Below are positions 1 to 9,623 of a stretch of 64,000 nucleotides of DNA, one piece after another. The DNA is from Thiofilum flexile DSM 14609 (GTDB taxonomy: Bacteria > Pseudomonadota > Gammaproteobacteria > Thiotrichales > Thiotrichaceae). Location of the stretch: NCBI RefSeq assembly GCF_000380185.1, contig NZ_KB904758.1, positions 124,001 through 188,000 of the forward strand, given 5' to 3'. The position numbers were made by a program, and so were the translations under genes. Numbering within the stretch: the stretch's first letter is position 1; every line of letters begins with the position of its first letter. Under the pieces are notes generated by a model that was given only the letters and a program-made list of their open reading frames with translations, ran no database searches and was not told the DNA's origin.

Positions 1-60
1 ATTACAGCAGGTCTTATGGCCTTAGCCTTTATGGGCTTTTCAGGATTAGTTAAAACTTAA
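1..60 (+). CDS. rsxA: RnfA/RsxA, C-terminal end only (Rnf electron transport complex membrane subunit)
   Basis: The first 60 bases are an open frame ending in TAA; the 19 residues (ending GFSGLVKT) match the conserved C-terminus of RnfA/RsxA, a polytopic inner-membrane subunit of the Rnf ferredoxin:NAD+ oxidoreductase. The start lies outside the window. It is followed after one base by rnfB, as in the standard rnfABCDGE order, and that context is the main support for a call on so short a piece. Confidence 0.8.
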   Translation: MTAGLMALAFMGFSGLVKT

Positions 61-61
61 T

Positions 62-640
62 ATGATCAGTGCGATTATTATTATCGGGAGCTTAGCCGCT
101 ATCTTAGGCTCCTTATTGGGTTATGCTGCGCTTAAATTTAAGGTCGAAGGCGATCCACTCGCGGATAAAATCGATAAGCTCTTACCCCAAACCCAATGCG
201 GTCAATGTACCTTTCCGGGCTGTCGTCCCTATGCGGAGGCTATTGCGAAAGGCGAGGCGGATATTAATCAATGCCCCCCCGGCGGCGAAGATACGATGCA
301 AGCACTCGCTGAATTATTAGGGGTAGAGCCTAAGCCTTTGGGTGAGGAACATGCCTCTAAACCGATCCCCCTCGTTGCCGTGATTGATGAGAACATTTGT
401 ATTGGTTGTACTTTGTGTATTAAAGCCTGCCCCGTGGATGCCATTGTAGGCACCTCTAAACTCATGCATACCGTTATTGAGAGTGAATGTACTGGCTGCA
501 AACTGTGTTTACCGCCCTGCCCCGTGGACTGTATTAGTATGGAGCCTCAAACTATTGCCCCCGATACTTGGAAATGGCCTTATCCGGTCTATGAGCTACA
601 CCCTACGACGCCCACTCTCCCCGTGGAGCAAACCACATGA
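62..640 (+). CDS. rsxB: RnfB/RsxB, iron-sulfur subunit of the Rnf complex
   Basis: This 192-residue protein has an N-terminal membrane anchor (about residues 3-23), a four-cysteine cluster site (C46, C49, C54, C71) and two ferredoxin-type 4Fe-4S motifs (C113/C116/C119/C123 and C143/C146/C149/C153). That is the RnfB arrangement, which passes electrons between soluble ferredoxin and the membrane subunits. The length equals that of the E. coli protein. The gene begins right after rnfA and overlaps rnfC by four bases, so translation is probably coupled. Confidence 0.96.
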   Translation: MISAIIIIGSLAAILGSLLGYAALKFKVEGDPLADKIDKLLPQTQCGQCTFPGCRPYAEAIAKGEADINQCPPGGEDTMQALAELLGVEPKPLGEEHASKPIPLVAVIDENICIGCTLCIKACPVDAIVGTSKLMHTVIESECTGCKLCLPPCPVDCISMEPQTIAPDTWKWPYPVYELHPTTPTLPVEQTT

Positions 641-2217
641 GCATCTGGGCTTTACCCGCCGGTTTGAAGCTTGCCGATTATCATAAAACCGCTTCTAGTC
701 AGCACACGACTCAAACCCTCATTCCACAACAGGGGGAGCGCTTCATTATTCCCCTACAACAACATACGGGTACTAAACCCCATCTAGAGGTCGTAGTCGG
801 TCAATATGTTTATAAGGGGCAGATACTGGCTAGACCTCAAGATAAAATCAGTGCTGCCATCCATGCCAGTACCTCCGGGGTTATTCTTGCCATTGAGCCA
901 CATACGATTGCCCATACGTCGGGCTTACCGGATTTATGTGTCGTCATTGAGGCCGATGGTTTAGAGGACTGGGGTAATAGTCGTTTTCCTAGCTTAGATT
1001 ATTCGCATACTGATTTAGCGACTTTAGTCACGCGAGTACGTGACTGTGGTGTAGTAGGTTTAGGGGGGGCAGTCTTTCCAACCGATATCAAACTCAATGT
1101 CCCACAACCCATACCTACCCTCATTCTCAATGGGGCTGAATGCGAGCCTTATATTACCTGCGATGATCGCCTCATGCAGGAACATGCGGATGAGATTGTG
1201 GCAGGTGCTAAAATCATCATGCACATGCTACAAGCACAAGTGTGCAAAATTGGCATTGAAGATAATAAGCCTGCCGCTATTGCAGTCATGCAACAGGCGG
1301 TAGAAACCGCTCAACTACCTTCTATTGAAGTGGTGACGATTCCCACTATCTATCCCTCTGGTGCTAAAAAACAACTTACCTATATTCTAACCGGCAAAGA
1401 AGTACCGAGTGGTGGGCGCGGGGGTGATGCCGGTGCATTATGCGTCAATGTAGGTACTGCCCGTGCGGTCTATCAAGCAGTGGTAAAAGGCGAACCATTA
1501 ATTAGTCGCTATGTGACGATTTCTGGGGATGCGATTAAGCAAGCGGGTAATTTTGACGTACCTTTCGGCCTCCCCATACAGCGCCTCGTGGATGCCGCTC
1601 AGGGCGCTACTGTAACCAATCCCGTACTCAGTATGGGTGGCTCAATGATGCCCCTGCCCTTACACTCTTCTACTACGCCTGTAGTCAAGGCAACAAATTG
1701 TGTATTAGTTCGCACGCCGCCTAAGCCCGAAACCATCATGCCCTGTATTCGTTGTGGACATTGTGCCGAGGTATGTCCGGTGAATTTACTCCCACAACAA
1801 CTCTATTGGCATGCCCGCGCTAAAGATCTAGAGCAAACCGAGCGCTATCACCTCTTTGACTGTATTGAATGTGGCTGTTGTAGCTATGTATGCCCCAGCC
1901 ATATTCCACTGGTGGACTATTACCGTTTTGCCAAAGCGGAAATTAAAACCCAACGCGAAACCCGTCAAAAAGCCGAGATAGCTAGAAGTCGTCATGAATT
2001 CCGCCAAGAACGCTTAGAACGCGCTCAGCGAGAAAAGGCAGAAAAACTCACCAAACATAAAACCACCCTACAAGACTCCGCCGCACAGACTTCCAGTACA
2101 TCCCCCGAAATGGATGCTAAAAAAGCGGCGATTCAAGCTGCATTAGAACGCGCCAAAGCTAAAAAAGCGCAACAAGCGGCTACCGAAACCAGTCCCATCC
2201 CAGAGAATAAGGCATGA
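637..2217 (+). CDS. rsxC: RnfC/RsxC, peripheral NADH/FMN- and Fe-S-binding subunit
   Basis: The 526-residue protein carries the RnfC core, related to the NADH-binding NuoF/NqrA fold, followed by two 4Fe-4S motifs at C370/C373/C376/C380 and C409/C412/C415/C419. After about residue 440 comes a charged, Lys/Arg/Ala/Glu-rich helical tail. Such tails vary greatly in length among gammaproteobacterial RnfC proteins, and this one is short compared with E. coli RsxC. RnfC is expected to bind NADH on the cytoplasmic face. The gene overlaps rnfB and rnfD by four bases each. Confidence 0.96.
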   Translation: MSIWALPAGLKLADYHKTASSQHTTQTLIPQQGERFIIPLQQHTGTKPHLEVVVGQYVYKGQILARPQDKISAAIHASTSGVILAIEPHTIAHTSGLPDLCVVIEADGLEDWGNSRFPSLDYSHTDLATLVTRVRDCGVVGLGGAVFPTDIKLNVPQPIPTLILNGAECEPYITCDDRLMQEHADEIVAGAKIIMHMLQAQVCKIGIEDNKPAAIAVMQQAVETAQLPSIEVVTIPTIYPSGAKKQLTYILTGKEVPSGGRGGDAGALCVNVGTARAVYQAVVKGEPLISRYVTISGDAIKQAGNFDVPFGLPIQRLVDAAQGATVTNPVLSMGGSMMPLPLHSSTTPVVKATNCVLVRTPPKPETIMPCIRCGHCAEVCPVNLLPQQLYWHARAKDLEQTERYHLFDCIECGCCSYVCPSHIPLVDYYRFAKAEIKTQRETRQKAEIARSRHEFRQERLERAQREKAEKLTKHKTTLQDSAAQTSSTSPEMDAKKAAIQAALERAKAKKAQQAATETSPIPENKA

Positions 2218-3209
2218 ATCCAAACTACACCGTTGCTCAAGTAATGCAGCTCGTCTTATTAGCCCTGATTCCGGGCATTGCTCTGATGCTGTGGTTTTTT
2301 GGCTGGGGCGTATTGACTAATTTACTCATTGCCTGCCTATTAGCCGTCGCATTGGAATCTTTGCTTTTATATCTACGCAAGCGCCCGATTAAGCCCTTTT
2401 TATCCGATTATAGTGCTGTATTAACCGCCTGCTTATTAGCCCTAGCTTTACCTCCCTATGCGCCGTGGTGGGTCATTGCCGTGGGTATAGTCATGGCTAT
2501 TATTATTGCCAAGCACTTATACGGTGGTTTGGGCTATAACGCTTTTAATCCCGCTATGGTCGGTTATGCTGCCCTTTTAGTCTCCTTCCCACTCGAAATG
2601 ACGGTCTGGCCTGTGGCTAGTGGTGGTTTTGGGGTATTAGATTTTCATAGTACCCTGCTGCAAGTATTTGGCTCTGGTTTTAGCGGCTGGGATGCGTATA
2701 CACATGCAACAGCGCTAGATAGTATGAAAACCGGGCTGAGTCTGCACCAAACGCCGAGCCAACTGTTACAAACTCAAAGCATGGGGCTATTAGGCGGTCA
2801 AGGCTGGGAATGGATAAACCTTGCCTATTTAATAGGAGGGGGTTGGTTGCTCTATAAGCGGATTATTACGTGGCATATTCCAGTGGCTATGCTGCTGGGT
2901 TTAAGCCTATTCGCGAGCCTATTTTGGTTATATAGCCCTGATAACTACCCCACCCCTATCTTTCATTTATTCAGCGGTGCCACCATGTTAGGGGCTTTTT
3001 TTATTGCCACCGATCCGGTCACTGCCAGCACTACCCCGGTGGGTAAGCTGGTCTTTGGTTTTAGTATTGGTGCCTTGCTCTATATCATTCGTACTTGGGG
3101 CGGCTATCCTGATGCGGTGGCCTTTGCGGTGATTGTAATGAATATGGCAGTTCCTTTGCTTGATACTTACACCCAACCTCGTATCTATGGGCAAAGGCGC
3201 GGTCTATGA
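2214..3209 (+). CDS. rsxD: RnfD/RsxD, polytopic flavoprotein subunit of the Rnf complex
   Basis: A 331-residue hydrophobic protein with about nine membrane segments, related to NqrB. The segment NPAMVGYAAL (about residue 118) and the late ATDPVTASTTP stretch are family signatures. In NqrB/RnfD a threonine in an S/T-G-A-T-like motif carries covalent FMN; the best match here is T-H-A-T with T166, where His replaces the usual Gly. The gene overlaps rnfC and rnfG by four bases. Confidence 0.95.
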   Translation: MNPNYTVAQVMQLVLLALIPGIALMLWFFGWGVLTNLLIACLLAVALESLLLYLRKRPIKPFLSDYSAVLTACLLALALPPYAPWWVIAVGIVMAIIIAKHLYGGLGYNAFNPAMVGYAALLVSFPLEMTVWPVASGGFGVLDFHSTLLQVFGSGFSGWDAYTHATALDSMKTGLSLHQTPSQLLQTQSMGLLGGQGWEWINLAYLIGGGWLLYKRIITWHIPVAMLLGLSLFASLFWLYSPDNYPTPIFHLFSGATMLGAFFIATDPVTASTTPVGKLVFGFSIGALLYIIRTWGGYPDAVAFAVIVMNMAVPLLDTYTQPRIYGQRRGL

Positions 3210-3880
3210 AACTACCTAACCTTGTACTGCCTGTTTGGCTACAACACAGTGCCTTAGCACAATCTACGGTTTTTTTAACCGGATTTGCGCTGATTGGGGT
3301 GATTACCCTAGCCTTAGCCAATCATTTGACTAAAGAGCGGATTGCTGAAAATGAACAGCACACCTTGCTACAACGCTTTAGCACGATTATTGATCCTGCC
3401 CTATACAATAATCCCTTACTGTCTGATCGCATTATGGTGCCTGCACCTGAATTAGGTAGTGCCGATCCGGTAATCATTTACCGAGCACGACACGATCAAA
3501 CACCCGTCGCCGCCCTTTTTGTAGTAACCGCTCCTGATGGTTATAGTGGGCGTATTCAGCTCGCCATAGGTGTAGATGCTAAGCAAAATCTATTGGGTGT
3601 TCGGGTACTCAAACACAAAGAAACACCGGGGCTTGGCGATAAAATCGAGGTAGAGCGCAGCAATTGGATTTTAGGGTTTAATCAAAAATCACTTAGTAAT
3701 CCCACACTGGAGCACTGGAAAGTCCGCAAAGATGGGGGGGATTTTGATCAATTCACTGGCGCTACGATTACGCCTCGCGCCATTGTGGGCAGTGTGCGCC
3801 GAGTATTGGAGTGGTCAAGTACTCACTTTGAAGAATTATTCAAACGCCCCAGCGAACCGATCACAGGTAAACATTCATGA
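3206..3880 (+). CDS. rsxG: RnfG/RsxG, FMN-binding periplasmic-facing subunit
   Basis: A 224-residue protein with one N-terminal membrane segment (about residues 15-37) and an FMN-binding domain related to NqrC. The covalent-flavin motif T-G-A-T is at residues 184-187, so T187 is the expected attachment residue. The preceding stretch with HKETPGLGDKIE is typical of the family. It overlaps rnfD and rnfE by four bases each in the same operon. Confidence 0.95.
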   Translation: MKLPNLVLPVWLQHSALAQSTVFLTGFALIGVITLALANHLTKERIAENEQHTLLQRFSTIIDPALYNNPLLSDRIMVPAPELGSADPVIIYRARHDQTPVAALFVVTAPDGYSGRIQLAIGVDAKQNLLGVRVLKHKETPGLGDKIEVERSNWILGFNQKSLSNPTLEHWKVRKDGGDFDQFTGATITPRAIVGSVRRVLEWSSTHFEELFKRPSEPITGKHS

Positions 3881-4584
3881 GCAATACTGACACGACTATT
3901 TATCGCAAAATCATTAAGGATGGCCTGTGGCATAATAATCCGGGTCTGGTGCAATTATTAGGCTTATGCCCCTTAATGGCAGTGACTACTAATTTTATTA
4001 ATGGCTTTGGTTTGGGTATTGCGACACTAGTCGCTCTAGTCGCCTCGAATGTGGCGATTGCCATAGTACGCCATTGGATTCGTCCTGAAATTCGTATTCC
4101 GGTGTTTGTTTTGATTATTGCTGCGAATGTGACGCTGATTGAGTTACTCATGAATGCTTATTTTCATGAGCTTTATAATGTGCTGGGTCTGTTTATTGCG
4201 CTTATTGTCACGAACTGTATTGTGATTGGACGGGCTGAAATCTTTGCCTCGAAAAATACCCCACTACATACCTTGCTCGATAGCACCATGATGGGCTTAG
4301 GCTTTATGTTGGTCTTATGTGTATTAGGTGGATTGCGTGAATTAATTGCCCAAGGCACCTTATTCTCTCAAGCGCATTTGATGTTTGGCGAGAGTGCTAA
4401 AGCATTAACCTTAACCCTTGGCGCTAACTATCATGGTATGTTATTAGCCGCCCTTCCGCCGGGGGCTTTTATTGGACTGGGTTTTTTAGTAGCACTCAAA
4501 AATGGGATTGATACGTACTTAAAACAACGCTCTAAAACGACTCCTCTCAAAACGGCTCCTTTAACGACAGGAGAAGTAGCGTGA
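3877..4584 (+). CDS. rsxE: RnfE/RsxE, polytopic membrane subunit of the Rnf complex
   Basis: A 235-residue protein with about six membrane segments, homologous to NqrD. Family landmarks are NPGLVQLLGLCPLMAV near residue 22 and NCIVIGRAEIFASKN near residue 113. RnfA and RnfE are inverted-topology relatives that form the membrane core of the complex. The reading frame overlaps the following nth start by four bases, so nth is translated from the same transcript as in E. coli. Confidence 0.95.
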   Translation: MSNTDTTIYRKIIKDGLWHNNPGLVQLLGLCPLMAVTTNFINGFGLGIATLVALVASNVAIAIVRHWIRPEIRIPVFVLIIAANVTLIELLMNAYFHELYNVLGLFIALIVTNCIVIGRAEIFASKNTPLHTLLDSTMMGLGFMLVLCVLGGLRELIAQGTLFSQAHLMFGESAKALTLTLGANYHGMLLAALPPGAFIGLGFLVALKNGIDTYLKQRSKTTPLKTAPLTTGEVA

Positions 4585-5213
4585 ATGCGGCTCAACGTGC
4601 AGAGATGTTTCGTCGCTGGCAATTAGCCGATCCAGAGCCAAGTACTGAGCTGGAATATCTCTCACCGTTTGAATTACTTATAGCGGTCATTTTATCCGCA
4701 CAGGCGACCGATAAAAGTGTGAATAAGGCCACAAAACCCTTATTTGCCATTGCTAATACCCCGGAAAAAATACTCGCTTTAGGCGTGGATGGGTTGAAAG
4801 ACTATATCAGAACCATTGGTCTTTATAATAATAAGGCGGCTAATATTATAGCGACTTGCCAGCAACTGATTGAACATCATCACTCCCAAGTCCCTTCTGA
4901 CCGCGCAGCCTTAGAAGCCCTCCCCGGTGTGGGACGCAAAACCGCTAATGTGATCTTAAATACCGCCTTTGGACAGCCGACTATGGCAGTAGACACACAT
5001 ATTTTTCGAGTATCCAATCGTACTGGGCTGGCACCGGGTAAAACAGTGTTGGCAGTAGAAAAAGCATTATTAAATAATATTCCGCCCGAATACTTGCTCC
5101 ACGCCCATCACTGGCTGATTTTACACGGGCGTTATGTGTGTACCGCTCGCAAACCTCATTGTCCCACGTGTATAGTGGCTGATCTATGTGATTTCAAAGA
5201 GAAAACCGTATAA
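4581..5213 (+). CDS. nth: Endonuclease III (DNA glycosylase/AP lyase)
   Basis: At 210 residues this has the length and motifs of Nth, which excises oxidised pyrimidines in base-excision repair. The helix-hairpin-helix LPGVGRKTAN (about residues 114-123) contains the catalytic Lys, the Asp of VDTHIFRV follows about 18 residues later, and the C-terminal C-x6-C-x2-C-x5-C site (CTARKPHCPTCIVADLC) holds the 4Fe-4S cluster. It overlaps rnfE by four bases. The rnf-nth link is conserved in gammaproteobacteria. Confidence 0.97.
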   Translation: MNAAQRAEMFRRWQLADPEPSTELEYLSPFELLIAVILSAQATDKSVNKATKPLFAIANTPEKILALGVDGLKDYIRTIGLYNNKAANIIATCQQLIEHHHSQVPSDRAALEALPGVGRKTANVILNTAFGQPTMAVDTHIFRVSNRTGLAPGKTVLAVEKALLNNIPPEYLLHAHHWLILHGRYVCTARKPHCPTCIVADLCDFKEKTV

Positions 5214-5635
5214 TGCTGAGTTCTGATCGTACAACCTTGCGTCAGTTTTATAGTCAAACGTGGTCTAAAGCCCAACAAGGGCAAACGCTCAATGCCTTGG
5301 AGACACAAATTGCCCAAGTGATTAGTGAGCATCCCGAATATCACGCTTGGCTCAGTGAGCGGCATCTAGATACGGACTTTGCTCCTGAATGGGGACAAAC
5401 CAATCCCTTTTTACATATGGGATTACATTTAGGCTTACGGGAGCAACTCGCAACTGATCGCCCAGCGGGAATTCACGCCTTGTATCAACAATTATTAGTA
5501 CACTATGCTCCCCATGCCTTAGAGCATCAGATGATGGAGTGCTTAGCGGAAAGCTTATGGCAAGCACAACGTAATCAGCAATCCCCTGATGAGGCAGCCT
5601 ATTTAGCGTGTCTAGAACAACTGAGGAAATTATGA
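5213..5635 (+). CDS. DUF1841 family protein
   Basis: A soluble 140-residue protein recognised as DUF1841 from its N-terminus (MLSSDRTTLRQFYSQTW) and the stretch NPFLHMGLHLGLREQ near residue 65. The function of the family is unknown. It has no membrane segment. The start overlaps the nth stop by one base (TAATG) and its own stop overlaps the start of the next gene, so it is co-transcribed with the repair and electron-transport genes above it. Confidence 0.85.
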   Translation: MLSSDRTTLRQFYSQTWSKAQQGQTLNALETQIAQVISEHPEYHAWLSERHLDTDFAPEWGQTNPFLHMGLHLGLREQLATDRPAGIHALYQQLLVHYAPHALEHQMMECLAESLWQAQRNQQSPDEAAYLACLEQLRKL

Positions 5636-6108
5636 CAACAACACAAGTAATATACGGGCTGTTCACTGCTGTCGTATTAAGCAGCACTGTCTTCTTAAGT
5701 GGCTGCGGTGCGGCACCGGCTAGTAATAGCTATACCACGGCCCAAGCTGGCAAATTACAAGACGTCAAATTTGGTGAAATTATTAGTGTGCGCAAAATTA
5801 TGATTGAGCAAAACAGCTCCCAAAATGGACAACAAGCGGGTGGCTTAATCGGTGGCTCAGCGGCTAAAGGTATCCTGCCCGGAGAAGGCACAAGCATGGT
5901 CGGCAGTGTTACTGGCGCGGTCGTGGGTGGTGCGGTAGGTACTATTATTGATCGTACCGTCAAAGCTCAACCCGGCCTTGAAATCACCTTAAAATTTGAC
6001 GATGGTAAAGCAGCCGTCATTGTGCAATTGGATGATAATGAATTTAAAGCCGGTCAAAAGGTTAAGGTGGTCACTAGCGATGGTGTATCACGCGTTGCCC
6101 CCTTATAA
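5632..6108 (+). CDS. Glycine-zipper outer-membrane lipoprotein, SlyB-like
   Basis: A lipoprotein signal with lipobox L-S-G-C occurs about 27 residues in, followed by a short linker and a glycine-rich double-helix zipper (GGLIGGSAAKG and GAVVGGAVGTIID, about residues 70-108), as in SlyB/Pcp-type 17-kDa antigens. The C-terminal third is a small beta-rich domain ending in VKVVTSDGVSRV. An upstream GTG is possible, but ATG at 5632 is preferred because a GAGG Shine-Dalgarno sits seven bases ahead and the signal peptide then has normal length. ATGA overlap with the DUF1841 gene. Confidence 0.85.
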   Translation: MTTTQVIYGLFTAVVLSSTVFLSGCGAAPASNSYTTAQAGKLQDVKFGEIISVRKIMIEQNSSQNGQQAGGLIGGSAAKGILPGEGTSMVGSVTGAVVGGAVGTIIDRTVKAQPGLEITLKFDDGKAAVIVQLDDNEFKAGQKVKVVTSDGVSRVAPL

Positions 6109-6116
6109 CCTAGCAT

Positions 6117-6136
6117 GAGGTATCATCCGATACCTC
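6117..6136. terminator. Hairpin after the rnf-nth-lipoprotein operon
   Basis: GAGGTATC and GATACCTC form an 8-bp stem with a 4-base loop, nine bases after the lipoprotein stop. No clear T-run follows, so it may be a weak terminator or an mRNA 3' stabiliser. Confidence 0.4.
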
Positions 6137-6160
6137 CATCCTCACCTAGGAGTATTTGCC

Positions 6161-7330
6161 ATGACTCAGCCCATTGCATTGAATAGCGCATTACATCAAA
6201 CCATGCAAACGTGGCGGCGGGATATTCATCAGCATCCTGAAACGGCTTATGAAGAATTTCGTACTAGCGAAAAAGTGGCTCAACAACTCAAAGCCTTAGG
6301 CTTAGAGGTACACGAGCACATAGGGGGGACGGGAATCGTTGCTATTCTGCAAGGCTCTCAAGGTACGGGGCGACATATTGGCTTACGCGCGGATATGGAT
6401 GCTTTGCCCCTCACTGAACTCAATACCTTTGCACATAAATCGTGTCATGAGGGCAAAATGCACGGCTGCGGTCATGACGGGCATACCACCATGTTATTAG
6501 GTGCGGCTACCTACTTAGCAGAACATAATGATTTTAAAGGGACTGTCTATTTTATTTTTCAGCCGGCGGAAGAAGGTTTTGCGGGTGCGAAACGCATGAT
6601 TGAGGAAGGCTTATTCACCCGCTTCCCGATTGAGGAAGTGTATGGTATGCATAACTGGCCCGACTTACCTGCTGGACAGTTTGCCATTCACGCTGGTGCG
6701 GTGATGGCCTCGACCGACTCCTTTTATATCACTATCACCGGCAAAGGCGGACATGCGGCTATGCCTGATGGGGTAGTCGATCCTATTGTGGTGGCGGGGC
6801 AACTAATTCTCGCTATGCAGACGGTGGTATCCCGTAATCTTAGTCCGCTGCACAATGGTGTCGTCAGTATTACGCAAATTCATGGGGGTAGTGCGATTAA
6901 TATTATTCCCGAAGATGTCAAACTTTGCGGCACTATTCGCACTCTTGCTGAGCAACAACGCACCCTAATCAAAGAGCGTCTTGCCCACATTGTCACCCAA
7001 ACGGCTCAGACTTTTGGTGCTCAAGCAGATTTAACCATTAAATCACTCTACCCTGTGACTCAAAATACTGAGCAGGAAGCTGAATATTGTTATGAGGCGG
7101 CTAAAAGTTTGGTAGGCGATAGCAATACCTTATGGAATCCCTTGCCGAGTATGGCAGCCGAGGATTTTTCTTTTATGCTACAACAGCGTCCAGGTGCCTA
7201 TATTTGGATTGGCAATGGTGGAACAACTCATACTAGACCCTTGCATAATCCTTACTATGATTTTAATGATGCCATACTGCCCCTTGGGGCTAGCTTTTGG
7301 GTGCGATTAGTTCAGGAGCGTTGTACCTGA
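6161..7330 (+). CDS. M20 family metallo-amidohydrolase (hippurate hydrolase/N-acyl amino acid hydrolase-like)
   Basis: The 389-residue protein has the M20D layout: RADMDALPL at about residue 80, the metal-binding HGCGHDGHTTMLL at about residue 103, PAEEGFAGAKRMIEEG with the catalytic Glu pair near residue 137, and a central dimerisation domain starting near residue 188. Such enzymes hydrolyse N-acyl amino acids and similar amides; the substrate cannot be told from sequence. A spaced Shine-Dalgarno (CCTAGGAG) precedes the ATG. Confidence 0.92.
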   Translation: MTQPIALNSALHQTMQTWRRDIHQHPETAYEEFRTSEKVAQQLKALGLEVHEHIGGTGIVAILQGSQGTGRHIGLRADMDALPLTELNTFAHKSCHEGKMHGCGHDGHTTMLLGAATYLAEHNDFKGTVYFIFQPAEEGFAGAKRMIEEGLFTRFPIEEVYGMHNWPDLPAGQFAIHAGAVMASTDSFYITITGKGGHAAMPDGVVDPIVVAGQLILAMQTVVSRNLSPLHNGVVSITQIHGGSAINIIPEDVKLCGTIRTLAEQQRTLIKERLAHIVTQTAQTFGAQADLTIKSLYPVTQNTEQEAEYCYEAAKSLVGDSNTLWNPLPSMAAEDFSFMLQQRPGAYIWIGNGGTTHTRPLHNPYYDFNDAILPLGASFWVRLVQERCT

Positions 7331-7352
7331 AAACAGAATAGGAATATTCACT

Positions 7353-7928
7353 ATGCGTATTCGGCTGAGAACTCAATGGAATAATCAAGAACGGGATATA
7401 TCGCTAGAAGATACCGTCAGTGTATTAGCCTTTAATAGCTGGCGTATTGGTATGCAGTCTCTATTGGAAATTGAGAATGAAAATTTCCAAGTTGATACCC
7501 AAATGCAGCGTATCGCCGTCTTAGAAGAAATGATGGCGTTTTTAATCCACTTATTAGATCGTATTGCTTATAATAGTGTAATGGCTAGTGATCGTGAGGC
7601 ATTAATTTCTGCATTTGCCCTGAAACTTGCCGATCATGTACATAATAATGCACAAGATTTTGCAGCAGGCGACCATCGTAATGATTTTATTAATAAGCTC
7701 AATACACGTTTAGCAGATTACTCCGAAACCACTTGGGCTACTATCGCACAAGAACCCGGTTTTTCTATGGGTTTAGCTTTTGGCAATCACATTGCTAATG
7801 CACTTGGCTCTAGAGATAATAAATGGGCTTTAGATTATATCCAGCAAGTATTAATGCCAGAAATGGTTAAGTTATTTAAGCAAGTACTAACTCGCATCGG
7901 TTTTATTAATAACTCAGTAAAGAGTTAG
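7353..7928 (+). CDS. Conserved-looking hypothetical protein
   Basis: I do not recognise this 191-residue soluble protein. It is predicted to be largely alpha-helical, without a signal peptide or membrane segment, and has an acidic N-terminal half (VLEEMMAFLIHLLDRIAYN). It starts 22 bases after the amidohydrolase, so the two are probably co-transcribed, but nothing shows a functional link. Base composition matches the neighbours. Confidence 0.75.
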   Translation: MRIRLRTQWNNQERDISLEDTVSVLAFNSWRIGMQSLLEIENENFQVDTQMQRIAVLEEMMAFLIHLLDRIAYNSVMASDREALISAFALKLADHVHNNAQDFAAGDHRNDFINKLNTRLADYSETTWATIAQEPGFSMGLAFGNHIANALGSRDNKWALDYIQQVLMPEMVKLFKQVLTRIGFINNSVKS

Positions 7929-7981
7929 TCATGCTAAATCCTGCCCTTTTTGACTAGCTAGATAAGTCCAGCTCTCTCGCT

Positions 7982-8680
7982 CTATTTTCCAATAGGACTA
8001 TAACGGTAAAATTGAATCATCGCTTGCGTCAGCAAAAACATAGCAATGGCACTAAGGATATGCCATAGATAATGCCATCCCAATACATAACCCTCATTTA
8101 GCAAAGTTACTTGGCATAGTGGCTGATCTAAAACATTAAATACTAATCCCCACGCTAGTAAAGCACTGGCTCCTGCTAACCAACGAGTCGCGGGATGATT
8201 GCGCTGGTATAATAGACGTGTCATTACCAATAATAGGATTAATGGAAACAAACCTAAGGCACTTGGCGGTAAGCAATAACCTAATTTACACGGCAAGATA
8301 GTCATTAAACTACCCAACAAACTTAGCCCTAGCGTAATAATTAATGCCGCTCTGTGTTGCAGGCGTAAAAAACGCGTCAATGCTAAATAAGTATATAGCG
8401 CACTAAAAGTTAGTAAAAATAAGAATAATAAGCCCTTATCCATGCGCTTATCTTGAGTATGTACCCCAAAATCCGCCATCCCTATTAAAATAATAAGTAG
8501 GGCTAAAACATACTGAACAACAGGGCGCTGATAAGATAAGCCTTGGGTACGAACTAAGATCCATAACCAAATACCTACAATAAACCATAACCCCGTAGTA
8601 ACCACGTTCAGTGGTTCAGCCCATGTAGAAATATCGCTACCCCGCTCACAATAAGCAAAGAGGTATTGCAGCCCATCCAT
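7982..8680 (-). CDS. Polytopic membrane protein of the ceramidase-like (CREST) superfamily
   Basis: A 232-residue protein with about seven membrane segments. Motifs resemble alkaline ceramidase-type hydrolases: Y-C-E-R near residue 10 followed by WAEPLN, then G-M-A-D-F-G-V-H (H74), Asp81, and a late H203-x3-H207. In the family an S-x3-H pair is usual; here Asp70 stands at the Ser position, so activity is uncertain. The start at 8680 has GAGG six bases upstream; ATG at 8692 is also possible. Relatives hydrolyse membrane lipid amides, but no substrate is implied by the neighbours. Confidence 0.7.
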   Translation of the reverse strand: MDGLQYLFAYCERGSDISTWAEPLNVVTTGLWFIVGIWLWILVRTQGLSYQRPVVQYVLALLIILIGMADFGVHTQDKRMDKGLLFLFLLTFSALYTYLALTRFLRLQHRAALIITLGLSLLGSLMTILPCKLGYCLPPSALGLFPLILLLVMTRLLYQRNHPATRWLAGASALLAWGLVFNVLDQPLCQVTLLNEGYVLGWHYLWHILSAIAMFLLTQAMIQFYRYSPIGK

Positions 8681-8750
8681 AGCCATCCTCATCTAATGAT
8701 TAAGGCTACGGATTATAGCGGATCTGCTTAAAATTAATCCAACTGTGCGT

Positions 8751-9479
8751 TTATCTTACTGGATAAGAATAGCAACAGCCGCCTATTTTTTCGCCGTTCA
8801 TTTTGCCACTGACTCTAAAGGAGACACGGCGTTTAGCTAAGGAACTGCGACACTGACCACTATACTTAATCGTCAAATTCACTTGATCCTTACCACGCGA
8901 GCCTTTGACCACGGTCACAGCCGCCACATTTTTAGCGCCATGCTCTTGATTTTTATAAGTAATGGGTACATTAACTGCGTAATCATTACCTTGATATAAA
9001 TTAATAGACTTGGGTAAAATTTCAGCTTTCCAGAAAGGTGCAGTATTACCACAGACTAATACCCAGCTTCCTGAGGGTTTAGGAGCGGGCGCACGCGAGA
9101 CGACTTCTTTTTCTTTAGCCTTAGCCTCTGGCTTTTGCTCTACTTTGGCTACGGCTGTCTTTTCAGTCTTATTAGATGTTTTAGTAGTCGTTTTGGCTTT
9201 ATCAGCGGCAATATAACGCTGGTTTACCCAACCTACTTTATTTTGGTACTTAATTTCTGCCCAGACTGTCTTACCTACTTGCGCAGTTTTACCAGTAGCA
9301 CTGACCTCAGTGGCATTAGTTGGGAGTTTATAAAGCACTTTGCCACTCATGCCCGGCTGTTGGCGCACATTTAAAGTATCACCAGTGGCTACCCCAACAA
9401 TTTTATAAGTATCCGCCACAACAGATCCTAATCCCAACATACTGACTAATAAGCCCACTATCATCCGACGTTTTGACAT
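8751..9479 (-). CDS. Exported protein with bacterial SH3 domain
   Basis: A signal peptide (about residues 1-23, ending SVVADT) is followed by an SH3b domain (TGDTLNVRQQPG to VGWVNQRYIA, about residues 32-93). A low-complexity Lys/Thr/Glu/Ala linker comes next, then a C-terminal domain of about 100 residues with several cysteines that I do not recognise. SH3b domains usually bind cell-wall peptides, suggesting a periplasmic or envelope role. GTG at 9488 is possible, but ATG at 9479 has GGAG at eight bases. Confidence 0.8.
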   Translation of the reverse strand: MSKRRMIVGLLVSMLGLGSVVADTYKIVGVATGDTLNVRQQPGMSGKVLYKLPTNATEVSATGKTAQVGKTVWAEIKYQNKVGWVNQRYIAADKAKTTTKTSNKTEKTAVAKVEQKPEAKAKEKEVVSRAPAPKPSGSWVLVCGNTAPFWKAEILPKSINLYQGNDYAVNVPITYKNQEHGAKNVAAVTVVKGSRGKDQVNLTIKYSGQCRSSLAKRRVSFRVSGKMNGEKIGGCCYSYPVR

Positions 9480-9623
9480 GTAAGACACTCCTGTTTAATT
9501 TAAAAAGCTGAATCACTATGGATATCAGATAGTTCAAAAAAGGTTTGTGTCTTAAGTTATAGTGGATTTTTGACTAAATTGCTGTACAAGCTTGAAGCAT
9601 ATCACGGGGAGTGAGGAGAAATA

